33,225 bases of DNA from Thermoflexales bacterium (GTDB lineage: Bacteria > Chloroflexota > Anaerolineae > J036 > Brachytrichaceae). This document shows, in pieces, positions 9,208-16,799 of the stretch. Made by a program: the position numbers and the translations under genes. Location: the NCBI GenBank assembly GCA_025056965.1, contig JANWVF010000012.1, positions 1 to 33,225 on the forward strand, given 5' to 3'. How positions within the stretch are numbered: the first letter of the stretch is position 1; every line of letters begins with the position of its first letter. A model generated the notes under the pieces. It saw nothing but the letters and a program-made list of their open reading frames with translations. It had not been told where the DNA came from and made no database searches.

Positions 9208-9238
9208 GAGACAGCGCCGATGATAGCCCGCCTGCGCG

Positions 9239-9244
9239 TACAAT
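9239..9244 (+). promoter_or_regulatory. -10 box TACAAT, leaderless-type start
   Basis: TACAAT ends 7 nt before the ATG at 9252, so transcription would start at or next to the A of the start codon. No Shine-Dalgarno is present and no good -35 is visible. Confidence 0.5.
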
Positions 9245-9251
9245 CAAACTC

Positions 9252-10049
9252 ATGTTGGAGCGCCGACCGTTGCCAGTTGACGAGGTGTTCTTCGACTGCG
9301 ACAGCACGCTCTCAACAATCGAAGGCATTGACGAGCTGGCTCGGCTTAAAGGCGTAGAGTCACATATTGCCGCGTTGACGAACGCTGCGATGGACGGGCG
9401 CATCCCGCTTCAAGAAGTCTATGCCGAGCGGCTGCGTTTGCTTGCGCCAACGCGCGCCGACCTGCGCGCGATCGAGGAAGCCTACAAGCGTACCGTCACG
9501 CCGGATGCGCGCGAGACGATCGCCGCTCTGCACGCTCTCGGGCGTAAGGTCTACATCGTCAGTGGTGGCCTGGCCGATGCCGTGGTTGGCTTCGGCCTAT
9601 GGCTAGGTGTGCCGCGCGAGCGAATCCACGCCGTCGGCTTGACCTACAACCGGCTCAGCGGCCGCTGGTGGGACTACCAACGTTGTGACGAGATCGGCAA
9701 CCCCGACGAGTGCTATTTGATGTATGACGAATCTCCGCTCACCACGCAGCACGGCAAGGCCGAGGTCATTCGGCGGCTGCGGGAGCGGGGATGTCGCTCC
9801 ATGCTGGTCGGCGACGGATCCAGCGATTTGGCGGCAGCGCACGCCGTCAACGTCTTCGTCGGCTTTGGCGGTGTTGTAGCGCGGCCGCTTGTGGCGGCTA
9901 ACTCGCCGATCTTCCTGCGTTCGCCGAGCATCGCGCCGGTGTTGCTGCTGGCGCTGCGCGACGGTGAAGGCGAGCACTTGCCCGTCAAGCAGCGAGCCAG
10001 GGCAATCATTGAAGCCGACCCGGAAGCGCTGGTCATACGCGCGCGGTGA
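9252..10049 (+). CDS. HAD-family phosphatase, phosphoserine phosphatase-like
   Basis: 265 residues with all four HAD motifs. Motif I is FFDCDSTLS with nucleophile Asp15 and acid Asp17, motif II is YIVSGG, the motif III Lys is in HGKAEV, and motif IV is VGDGSSDLAAA. The helical cap between motifs I and II (DELARLKGVESHIAALTNAAMDG) and the overall pattern match SerB, which removes phosphate from phosphoserine in the last step of serine synthesis. The start is fixed by the leaderless-type -10 box just upstream. The 3' end overlaps the convergent gene by 17 nt. It could act on another phosphomonoester, because the cap and C-terminus differ from classical SerB. Confidence 0.8.
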   Translation: MLERRPLPVDEVFFDCDSTLSTIEGIDELARLKGVESHIAALTNAAMDGRIPLQEVYAERLRLLAPTRADLRAIEEAYKRTVTPDARETIAALHALGRKVYIVSGGLADAVVGFGLWLGVPRERIHAVGLTYNRLSGRWWDYQRCDEIGNPDECYLMYDESPLTTQHGKAEVIRRLRERGCRSMLVGDGSSDLAAAHAVNVFVGFGGVVARPLVAANSPIFLRSPSIAPVLLLALRDGEGEHLPVKQRARAIIEADPEALVIRAR

Positions 10050-11298
10050 TCGGCGCGTCTAACTTGGTGCGTCGGCGGAGCAGAGCGGCGCGCCTTGCCG
10101 ACTGGGTTGCCGGCTGCGGCTTCCAGATAATGTGTTCCCGAACGATCATGTGGCTGCGCACCGTCTCGGCAAATATCGGCGCATCTAGGTCTTCGACGAA
10201 GTGCAACCCGTGCGGCACCTGGCCGTGCGCCAGCGCGCGCAGACCGGCCAACACGCCGATGGCGACCTGGCGATAAGTGGCGTTGGTGCCGTGCAAGCCG
10301 CGATTGCGCGTCACATTGAAGATCCTTATATCTCGGTCATCGTATTTCAACCAGACGCCGACCAAGTCGCTGCCCTTTAGGGGGATGGTTACGTTGTCGG
10401 CCAGAAGCAGGTCCTCGATGGCCGGCGGTTGATCCTCTGCCCAGCGCGCCCGCAACGCAGCGAGCGATGCCGGATGGATACCGTAGACGAATGAGGCCGG
10501 CAAGTTGAATCGTCGCCCTACCGTGATGACCTCTTCGTGCAGCAGCAGCATGCCGCGCGGATAACTCGATCGCGCGACGATCGGTGCCAGAAATGGGCGC
10601 ATATTTACCGGGTGGCTGAGTGCGTTGGGATAAAGCCACTCCACCTTGCCGTCTTCGCGCAGCCACCCACCGGGCTCTTCTGCGATTTCGTGCAGGAACT
10701 CTTTGCGCGACCAGGTGATAAATGGCGCACATGCATTCGTCGGCATATCCGCCGGCGCCGAGCTGTCGAACTCGAAGAAGGCGATCTCCCGCGGCCGGCC
10801 ATGCTCCCTGATGGCCCGGCTAACCCAGTGGTTGACGATGCCGGGGTTCATGCCAGTGCAGAGCAGATGCGGCCTGCACGCGAATTCGGCTCGGCGCGCG
10901 AGTAGCCGCGCGTGCTGTTCCGGGACCGTGAAGCGCTCGTCGTTGAGCATTGTGTTGATGTAGCTGGCGCCGGCGCGATGCGCGGCCTGCAAAATCGGCA
11001 GGCTGCGCGCGTCGGTCAAGTCGAGGACGATCTGAATGGCGTAATGAGCAACGATAGGGGCGAGTTCGACTTCGGCACGTTGGATATCCAAATGACGTTC
11101 GATGAACGTGTAGCGTAAGGCGCGATGGTCAAGGAAGGGTGAGTCGGTGATGTGGCTTCGCCCGTCCATCAAGACTAGATTGCCGAATTCATGGCGATAC
11201 TGCGCCAAGAGCTGCAACAAAGCATGGGCCACCCCGCCGGATGCACCGAGGATCAGCAGTCCGGGCAAAGGATGTGATGTTCGGTCGCGTTCTTCCAT
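10033..11298 (-). CDS. Homospermidine synthase-like, saccharopine dehydrogenase family
   Basis: 421 residues from the ATG at 11298, which has GAGGTGA about 5 nt upstream. The N-terminus is a Rossmann dinucleotide-binding fold (LLILGASGGVAHALL). Further along are TGMNPGIVNHWV, LLLHEEVITV, SFVYGIHPASL and, near the C-terminus, TNATYRQVAIGVLAGL followed by a short G-rich stretch and EDLD. In order and spacing these resemble bacterial homospermidine synthase, which uses NAD+ to join putrescine units. The protein is somewhat shorter than classical HSS (~475). Carboxynorspermidine synthase or another saccharopine-dehydrogenase-like reductase remains possible. The gene stands alone between the convergent SerB-like gene and the LysM lipoprotein; no other polyamine gene is adjacent. 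Confidence 0.72.
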   Translation of the reverse strand: MEERDRTSHPLPGLLILGASGGVAHALLQLLAQYRHEFGNLVLMDGRSHITDSPFLDHRALRYTFIERHLDIQRAEVELAPIVAHYAIQIVLDLTDARSLPILQAAHRAGASYINTMLNDERFTVPEQHARLLARRAEFACRPHLLCTGMNPGIVNHWVSRAIREHGRPREIAFFEFDSSAPADMPTNACAPFITWSRKEFLHEIAEEPGGWLREDGKVEWLYPNALSHPVNMRPFLAPIVARSSYPRGMLLLHEEVITVGRRFNLPASFVYGIHPASLAALRARWAEDQPPAIEDLLLADNVTIPLKGSDLVGVWLKYDDRDIRIFNVTRNRGLHGTNATYRQVAIGVLAGLRALAHGQVPHGLHFVEDLDAPIFAETVRSHMIVREHIIWKPQPATQSARRAALLRRRTKLDAPITARV

Positions 11299-11490
11299 AA
11301 CGATCACCTCTTACAACCGAGCATGTGCCTACCGTCCGGGGTGATATTGCAAAAGAGGAAGTGCCGGAGCGGCGGCTAGACGGACTAAACGTGTGATCTT
11401 GGACGGGAGTGGGGCAGAGCGTTTGCGCTCGAATTCTACCTTATGCCGCCAGCAGTTCACTCGGTCCAGCTGCGGAGGGAGGCGTTGTCG

Positions 11491-12465
11491 TTATCGCACG
11501 CCCTCGGCATACACGGCAAAGCTGGCGACGTTCGGTGTCGCGGTGGTCAACAGCGCGTCAAAGGGTAAGACACCGTTCGGGCCGAGCGGCGCTTCGCTCA
11601 GCGTGAAGTAACGATAGCCTACTACGCGCCGCTCAGGGTCATAGATCGTCACCATTAAGCGCACCCGATTGGCCGTATCGGTGGTGGCGTTCACGATCTC
11701 GCCGGTCGCGCGAAATTGTGGCCCTTCAGGCCGGCCGGTCACGCTTCGGATGGTGAGCGGGACAATGATCGTGCGGGGATCTGCGGCCTCTGCCCGCAGC
11801 GGCGTCACGCTGAATTTGGCGAATCCCTGTGGGGGGTCGGTGAACAACACGCGGAAGGGGGAGACCTGGCCGGCCGGCACGACGCCCAACGGGATGGAAG
11901 CCGAGGCGCTCTGCAGCGCGTTGCCGGCTTCGTCCTGGAGCGTCACCAGCACTTTCACGTTGCTCATGCCGGTCGGTCCGGGGTTGAACACCTCGCCCAT
12001 TACGTCTAGGCTGCCCGACGGCGAGCGAATGGAGTTTAGCCCGCGTATCTCGTATGGCACCGGCGTTGGCGAAGGCAGGAGTGATCCGTCGGACGAGGCC
12101 GACCGCGTCGCTTGCGGGATGATGAGCCGTTGGCCGATCTGCAGGCGCGTCGCGTCCAGATTGCCGTTGGCGGCGATCAGATCAGCGACGCTCACGCCGA
12201 AGCGGTTGGCGATGGGGATCAGGGTGTCCCCGGCCTGTACGATGTAGATGATCGGGGTCGGTGTGGCGACCGGCTGGTTAGGCCGAGGCAGCTCCGGCGC
12301 CGCCAGCGTCGGGGTGGGGCGGGGAGTGAGCGTGGGGCGCGCCGTGGGCAGGGCGACCGTCGGTGTGGGCGTGGACGCATCGCTGCCTACTGCGCCCGAA
12401 CAGCCGGCGACAATTGTGGAAGCGAGCAGACCGGCGACGCACGTGCGCAAAGCGCGAGGTGACAC
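11491..12465 (-). CDS. LysM-domain lipoprotein
   Basis: 324 residues from a GTG at 12465. The start is chosen because it gives a compact lipoprotein signal (VSPRALRTCVAGLLASTIVAGC, lipobox VAGC with Cys22) and because TATAAT ends 7 nt upstream. A Thr/Pro-rich low-complexity linker (~31-71) is followed by a LysM domain (~74-118, YIVQAGDTLIPIANRFGVS), which binds peptidoglycan or related glycans. The remaining ~190 residues hold two beta-rich modules with FxLYD-like character (GEVFNPG, GEIVNATTDTANRVRL). It should be a membrane-anchored extracytoplasmic protein associated with the wall. Its function is unknown. The frame continues open beyond the GTG, but that part overlaps the divergent gene and is not credible. 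Confidence 0.8.
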   Translation of the reverse strand: MSPRALRTCVAGLLASTIVAGCSGAVGSDASTPTPTVALPTARPTLTPRPTPTLAAPELPRPNQPVATPTPIIYIVQAGDTLIPIANRFGVSVADLIAANGNLDATRLQIGQRLIIPQATRSASSDGSLLPSPTPVPYEIRGLNSIRSPSGSLDVMGEVFNPGPTGMSNVKVLVTLQDEAGNALQSASASIPLGVVPAGQVSPFRVLFTDPPQGFAKFSVTPLRAEAADPRTIIVPLTIRSVTGRPEGPQFRATGEIVNATTDTANRVRLMVTIYDPERRVVGYRYFTLSEAPLGPNGVLPFDALLTTATPNVASFAVYAEGVR

Positions 12466-12472
12466 AACAAAG

Positions 12473-12478
12473 ATTATA
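12473..12478 (-). promoter_or_regulatory. -10 box TATAAT for the LysM lipoprotein
   Basis: A perfect TATAAT on the minus strand ends 7 nt before the GTG at 12465, which fits leaderless transcription and supports that GTG as the true start. Confidence 0.6.
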
Positions 12479-12491
12479 CCGATGGCTAACA

Positions 12492-12497
12492 TATAAT
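12492..12497 (+). promoter_or_regulatory. -10 box TATAAT for the adenosyltransferase
   Basis: A perfect TATAAT ends 10 nt before the ATG at 12508, giving a leader of at most a few nucleotides. It lies 13 nt from the opposing TATAAT of the LysM gene, so the two divergent promoters overlap. Confidence 0.6.
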
Positions 12498-12507
12498 CTC
12501 GCGTGCC

Positions 12508-13059
12508 ATGACGACTCACCTTTACACGCGCACCGGCGATGACGGCTTCACTAGCCTGCTCGGCGAGGGGCGAGTCGCCAAGTACATGCCGCAGCCGGAA
12601 GCGTATGGCACAGTGGATGAATCGAACGCTGCGATCGGCATCGCGCGCGCGGCTGCGCAGAGCGAACGCACGCGTGCGCTGCTGCTCACCGCGCAGCGCG
12701 ACCTCTATCATTTGATGGCTGAGCTGGCCGCCACGCAACAGACTGCGCCGCAGTTCCGCAAGATAGATGCGCAGCGGGTGGCCTGGCTGGAAGAACAGAC
12801 GGACGCAATTACTGCGTTGATCCAGCTCCCGAAGGAGTTCGTCGTGCCGGGCGACTCGTTGCCGGGCGCCTATCTTGACCTGGCGCGCACCATCGTGCGT
12901 CGAGCCGAACGCTTGGTCGTGCGTCTCATACACGATGGCTTGGTGGAGAACGTGGAGCTGATGCGCTACCTCAACCGGTTGTCGTCGCTCCTCTTCGTGC
13001 TGAGCTTGTACGAGAATGCCTTGGCCGGCGTGAGCAGCGTGACCTTGGCAAAAACGTGA
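12508..13059 (+). CDS. PduO-type ATP:cob(I)alamin adenosyltransferase
   Basis: 183 residues, the normal size. The family hallmarks are present: N-terminal YTRTGDDGFTSLLGEGRVAK (ATP loop), EAYGTVDESNAAIG, FVVPGDS, LDLARTIVRRAER and YLNRLSSLLFVL. The enzyme transfers the 5'-deoxyadenosyl group from ATP to cob(I)alamin to give coenzyme B12, used by adenosylcobalamin-dependent mutases and ribonucleotide reductases. It is a stand-alone gene divergent from the LysM lipoprotein. No Shine-Dalgarno is present; the TATAAT box 10 nt upstream implies a nearly leaderless mRNA. No B12 riboswitch is possible in so short a leader. Confidence 0.93.
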   Translation: MTTHLYTRTGDDGFTSLLGEGRVAKYMPQPEAYGTVDESNAAIGIARAAAQSERTRALLLTAQRDLYHLMAELAATQQTAPQFRKIDAQRVAWLEEQTDAITALIQLPKEFVVPGDSLPGAYLDLARTIVRRAERLVVRLIHDGLVENVELMRYLNRLSSLLFVLSLYENALAGVSSVTLAKT

Positions 13060-13292
13060 GAAGCCCTGGCGGGCGTAAAATAGCCTGTGTGTTCCGGCAC
13101 CGTGATGCTCGTCTTCCGACACACAACACCTGCTCCTCCGCGACGTTGAGCTGGCGCGGTGTTCTCTATCAATGGTTGAAGAACTAGGTGCCTCCGCTGC
13201 ATGCGCGCGTTCATCGCCTGGTCGGCTTTGGATGGAGACGAGCGGGGTTGATGACTGCGAACCGATGCAGCAGGCCGAAAAGGGTTAAGGAG

Positions 13293-14333
13293 ATGGACAA
13301 GGAAAGTTTGGTTGCGCTCTACCGGCAAATGGTTCTCATCCGTGTGTTCGAGGATCGCGCCGCGGAGATGTATGCCAAAGCTAAGATCGCCGGCTTCCTG
13401 CACCTCTACAATGGACAAGAAGCCGTTGCCGTTGGCTCGGTGTCGGCGCTCAACCCGGACGACGACGTGGTGGTGAACTATCGCGATCACGGCTGGGCGC
13501 TGGCGCGCGGTTCTTCGGCGCGAGCGGTGATGGCCGAACTATTCGGGCGCGCCACGGGCACTACCGGCGGACGCGGCGGCTCGATGCACCTCGTGGATGT
13601 GAAAAACCGCTTCTGGGGCGGGTATGCAATCGTGGGCGGACATCTGCCGCTGGCCGCCGGGCTGGCTGCCGCGGCGCAGTATCTCAAGACCGGCCGGGTG
13701 ACGCTATGCTCCATGGGCGACGGCTCAACGAACATCGGCACCTTTCATGCGGCGATGAACTGGGCCAAATTGTGGAATTTGCCCATCATCTTCATGGTCG
13801 AGAACAACCAGTACGCGATGGGCACACATTACGATGTGCATAGCGCCGTGCCGATGCTCCAGAAAGCGGCTGGCTACAACATGTATGCCGAAGAAGTGGA
13901 CGGCATGGATGTGATGGCCGTGCGCGAGGCGGTTTGTCGCGTCGCCGAGCGCGCGCGTAAGGGTGAAGGACCTTCCTTCCTCAACGTGATCACCTATCGC
14001 TACCGCGGTCACTCGATGGCCGATCCGGACGTACAACGCGACAAAGCCGAGATCGCCCAATGGAAGGAGCGCGATCCAATCACGCGGTTTGCCAGGGATG
14101 TGCTGCTCAAGCGCAACCTGGTAACGCCCAAGGATCTAGACGAGATTCAGAAGAGCGTCGAGCAGGAAGTCGAGGACGCCATCGAGTTCGCCGACAAAAG
14201 CCCGGAGCCGTCGCTCGACACGTTGTACGACTACATCTATCAGCAGCCCGTTCGGAACATGCAAATCGCCGGCTCGCTCATCCGCCCGCCGACGATCGCG
14301 AAGGACATCCCGACGAACGGCAAACACAACTGA
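13293..14333 (+). CDS. pdhA: Pyruvate/2-oxoacid dehydrogenase E1 alpha subunit
   Basis: 346 residues from the ATG at 13293 (MDKESLVALYRQM), the usual E1alpha start; in-frame codons upstream from 13188 are not conserved-looking. AAAAGG lies about 9 nt upstream. The thiamine diphosphate motif runs from GDG (142-144) to NN (171-172). The phosphorylation-loop equivalent YRYRGHSMADPD is present. With the next gene it forms the alpha2beta2 E1 that decarboxylates pyruvate (or a related 2-oxoacid or acetoin) and acetylates the E2 lipoyl group. It is the first gene of a three-gene operon, 3 nt from pdhB. Substrate cannot be fixed by eye; pyruvate is the default. Confidence 0.9.
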   Translation: MDKESLVALYRQMVLIRVFEDRAAEMYAKAKIAGFLHLYNGQEAVAVGSVSALNPDDDVVVNYRDHGWALARGSSARAVMAELFGRATGTTGGRGGSMHLVDVKNRFWGGYAIVGGHLPLAAGLAAAAQYLKTGRVTLCSMGDGSTNIGTFHAAMNWAKLWNLPIIFMVENNQYAMGTHYDVHSAVPMLQKAAGYNMYAEEVDGMDVMAVREAVCRVAERARKGEGPSFLNVITYRYRGHSMADPDVQRDKAEIAQWKERDPITRFARDVLLKRNLVTPKDLDEIQKSVEQEVEDAIEFADKSPEPSLDTLYDYIYQQPVRNMQIAGSLIRPPTIAKDIPTNGKHN

Positions 14334-14336
14334 GAC

Positions 14337-15320
14337 ATGGCAGAGATTACTTATCGCGAAGCCTTGCGGCGTGCGCTGCGCGAGGAGATGCAGCGCGATC
14401 CCACCGTGGTGATCTGGGGCGAAGACGTGGTGGCCTACGCCGGCGGCGGCGCATACGGCGTCACATCCGGCCTGGCCAAAGAATTCCCCGGTCGTGTGCG
14501 CGACACCCCCATCGCCGAAGAGGCGATCATCGGCGTTGGCATCGGCGCGGCGATGGGCGGCATGCGCCCCGTGTGCGAGATCATGACCGTGAACTTCACG
14601 CTCGTCGCCTGGGATCAGATTGTTAACCATGCCGCCAAACAAAGCCATATGTTCAACGGCCAGATCAAAGTGCCGATGGTGATCCGCACCCCCAACGGCC
14701 ACGGACGCACCGCGGCGACGCACTCGCAAAACTTCGACGCCTGGTTCGCCCATGTGCCCGGCCTAAAGGTCGTCGCGCCGTCCACGCCTTACGACGCTAA
14801 GGGGTTGCTGAAGACCAGCATTCGGGATGATGATCCGGTCGTCTTCCTGGAGCACCTCCAGCTCTATGGCACGCGCGGCGAAGTGCCGGACGAAGAATAC
14901 CTGGTGCCCATCGGCGTGGCCGACTACAAGCGGCGCGGTAAGGATGTGACCATCGTGACCTGGGGGCGCATGACCATCGAAAGCCTCAAAGCGGCGCGCG
15001 TCCTGGCCGAAGAGGGTATTGACATCGAGATCGTTGACCTGCGCACGCTACGACCGCTTGACCTTTCGCTGGCACTGGAGTCGGTTCACAAGACGAATCG
15101 AGTGATCGTAGTCGAAGAGGGATGGCGCACGGCAGGCCTAGGCGCGGAGATTGCTGCGTCGTTGCAAGAGATGGCGTTCAACGACCTAGACGCACCGATC
15201 GCCCGCGTGGCCGGATTGGAAGTGCCGATGCCCTATGCCAAAAACTTGGAGCGCGCGACGCTGCCGTTCGCCGAAGACGTGGTCGCTGCAGTACATGCAA
15301 TGATGCAGCGGCAATACTAG
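14337..15320 (+). CDS. pdhB: Pyruvate/2-oxoacid dehydrogenase E1 beta subunit
   Basis: 327 residues. Family features are EITYREALRRALREEM at the start, GEDVVAYAGGGAYGVTSGL, the PIAEEAIIGVGIGAAMGG segment containing the TPP-activating Glu, and the C-terminal transketolase domain with DLRTLRPLD and VVEEGWRTAGLGAEI. It partners with the preceding E1alpha. Only 3 nt separate the pdhA stop from this ATG, so translation is coupled. A 40-nt gap leads to the E2 gene. Confidence 0.93.
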   Translation: MAEITYREALRRALREEMQRDPTVVIWGEDVVAYAGGGAYGVTSGLAKEFPGRVRDTPIAEEAIIGVGIGAAMGGMRPVCEIMTVNFTLVAWDQIVNHAAKQSHMFNGQIKVPMVIRTPNGHGRTAATHSQNFDAWFAHVPGLKVVAPSTPYDAKGLLKTSIRDDDPVVFLEHLQLYGTRGEVPDEEYLVPIGVADYKRRGKDVTIVTWGRMTIESLKAARVLAEEGIDIEIVDLRTLRPLDLSLALESVHKTNRVIVVEEGWRTAGLGAEIAASLQEMAFNDLDAPIARVAGLEVPMPYAKNLERATLPFAEDVVAAVHAMMQRQY

Positions 15321-15360
15321 AAATCGCTGTCTAAATCCCTGTAACCCTTCGTTCCAAGAC

Positions 15361-16695
15361 ATGGCTACAGAAATCACCATGCCCCAAATGGGGTTCGACA
15401 TGACCGAAGGCACGATCGCGGCCTGGCTAAAGAAAGAAGGCGATCCCGTGGCCAAAGGCGAGCCGATCGCGGAAATCGAAACGGACAAGACCACCATTCA
15501 GATCGAGTCCTTCAGCAGTGGCGTATTGCGCAAGATCGTCGCTCAGGCCGGCCAGAAAGTTCCCGTCGGTCAGGTCATCGGCATCATCGCCGATCCGAAT
15601 GAACCGTTTGAAGTGACTCAACCGCCTGCGCCGTCACAGTCGGCAGCGCGCCCTTCTCAATCCGTCGCGAAGCCGGACGGTGCGCCGCAAGTTGAATCAC
15701 CGGCGCAACCGACTGCGCCGGCGCCGCAGGTGGTCAACGAAGGCCGGATCATCGCCACGCCGGTCGCTCGACGGCTGGCCGAAGAACGCGGCATTGACCT
15801 GCGCTACGTGAAGGGCACCGGTCCGGATGGGCGCATTACCAAAGCCGACGTCGAGGCCTATGTGCCGCCTGTCCCCCAGCCAAAGCCGGCCGCGCCGGTT
15901 GCCCAAGAGGTAGCTGCCCCGCCGCCACTGCCTGTGGCGGTTGCTCCGCCGCCTCCTCCACCGCCTGTGACGGTTACCCCGCCACCGCCGCCTCCACCGG
16001 TAGCCGTCCCCGGCGCCAAGCAGCCGCTCACGCGCATGCGCCAGACGATCGCGACCCGCATGCTCGCTAGCAAGCAGCAGGTGCCGCACTTTTACATCAC
16101 CGTTGCGGTGGAGATGGATGCGGCCCTGGCATTGCGCGCCCAGATCAACGAATCGCTGAAGCCAGAAGGGATCAAGATCTCGGTGAACGATATGGTCATG
16201 CGCGCCGTGGCGTTGGCGCTGCGGCGCTTCCCGAACATGAATGCCTCGTTCACGCCGGAGGGTATTGAGCTGCGCGACTATGTGCACGTCGCCAGCGCGG
16301 TGACCGTCGAGGGTGGACTGGTCACGGTCACCGTGCGCGACACCGACAAGAAGACGCTCAAGCAGATCAGCCAGGAGATGACTGCGCTGGTTGAGCGGGC
16401 GCGCAATAACAAGATGCAGCCGGGCGACACGGGCGGCCAGACGTTCACCGTAAGCAACCTGGGCATGTATGGCGTCGAGAACTTCATCGCTATCGTCAAC
16501 CAGCCCGACGCCGGCATCTTGGCCGTGGCGACGGCAATGCCGACGCCGGTCGTGCGCAACGGCGAGGTTGTCATCCGCACCATGATGAACATGACGCTCT
16601 CCGGCGATCATCGCGTCACGGACGGCGCCGAAGGAGCGCAGTTCATCAACGAGGTGAAGCGTCTGCTCGAGAATCCGTGGAGCCTCGTGCTTTAG
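15361..16695 (+). CDS. pdhC: Dihydrolipoamide acyltransferase, E2 component
   Basis: 444 residues. Residues 1-80 form one lipoyl domain with the modified Lys43 in ETDKTTIQIE. Residues ~129-168 are the peripheral subunit-binding domain (ATPVARRLAEERGIDL, GTGPDGRITKADVEAY). A Pro/Ala/Val linker with two proline runs spans ~170-218. Residues ~219-444 are the catalytic acyltransferase domain with the active-site SGDHRVTDGA (His417, Asp421). It forms the core of the complex and transfers the acyl group from lipoamide to CoA. The E3 dihydrolipoamide dehydrogenase gene that would complete the complex is not in the window. The operon ends here with an intrinsic terminator. Confidence 0.94.
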   Translation: MATEITMPQMGFDMTEGTIAAWLKKEGDPVAKGEPIAEIETDKTTIQIESFSSGVLRKIVAQAGQKVPVGQVIGIIADPNEPFEVTQPPAPSQSAARPSQSVAKPDGAPQVESPAQPTAPAPQVVNEGRIIATPVARRLAEERGIDLRYVKGTGPDGRITKADVEAYVPPVPQPKPAAPVAQEVAAPPPLPVAVAPPPPPPPVTVTPPPPPPPVAVPGAKQPLTRMRQTIATRMLASKQQVPHFYITVAVEMDAALALRAQINESLKPEGIKISVNDMVMRAVALALRRFPNMNASFTPEGIELRDYVHVASAVTVEGGLVTVTVRDTDKKTLKQISQEMTALVERARNNKMQPGDTGGQTFTVSNLGMYGVENFIAIVNQPDAGILAVATAMPTPVVRNGEVVIRTMMNMTLSGDHRVTDGAEGAQFINEVKRLLENPWSLVL

Positions 16696-16710
16696 CACAC
16701 GCGATGCCGT

Positions 16711-16745
16711 GCCGCTTGCCGTCCTCGACGACAAGCGGCTTTTTT
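16711..16745 (+). terminator. Intrinsic terminator of the pdh operon
   Basis: GCCGCTTG (16711-16718) pairs with CAAGCGGC (16732-16739), with a further 3-bp inner stem possible, followed by six T residues (16740-16745). It lies 16 nt after the E2 stop codon. Confidence 0.9.
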
Positions 16746-16799
16746 ACGCGCCATGCTCATCTCGGCGCGACGCAATACTGCTGCTAGCCTGCGACCCGG

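Noticed and set aside
10033-10049. 17-nt convergent overlap of the SerB-like and homospermidine synthase-like genes
   Set aside because: Both stop codons are well supported and short convergent overlaps are common in compact genomes; no special role is indicated.
11416-11430. GAGCG/CGCTC stem after the LysM lipoprotein as a terminator
   Set aside because: Only 5 bp with no U tract on the minus strand and about 60 nt beyond the stop codon.
15925-16010. Repeated proline-coding tract in E2
   Set aside because: It is the ordinary flexible linker between the subunit-binding and catalytic domains of E2 proteins, not a separate repeat element.
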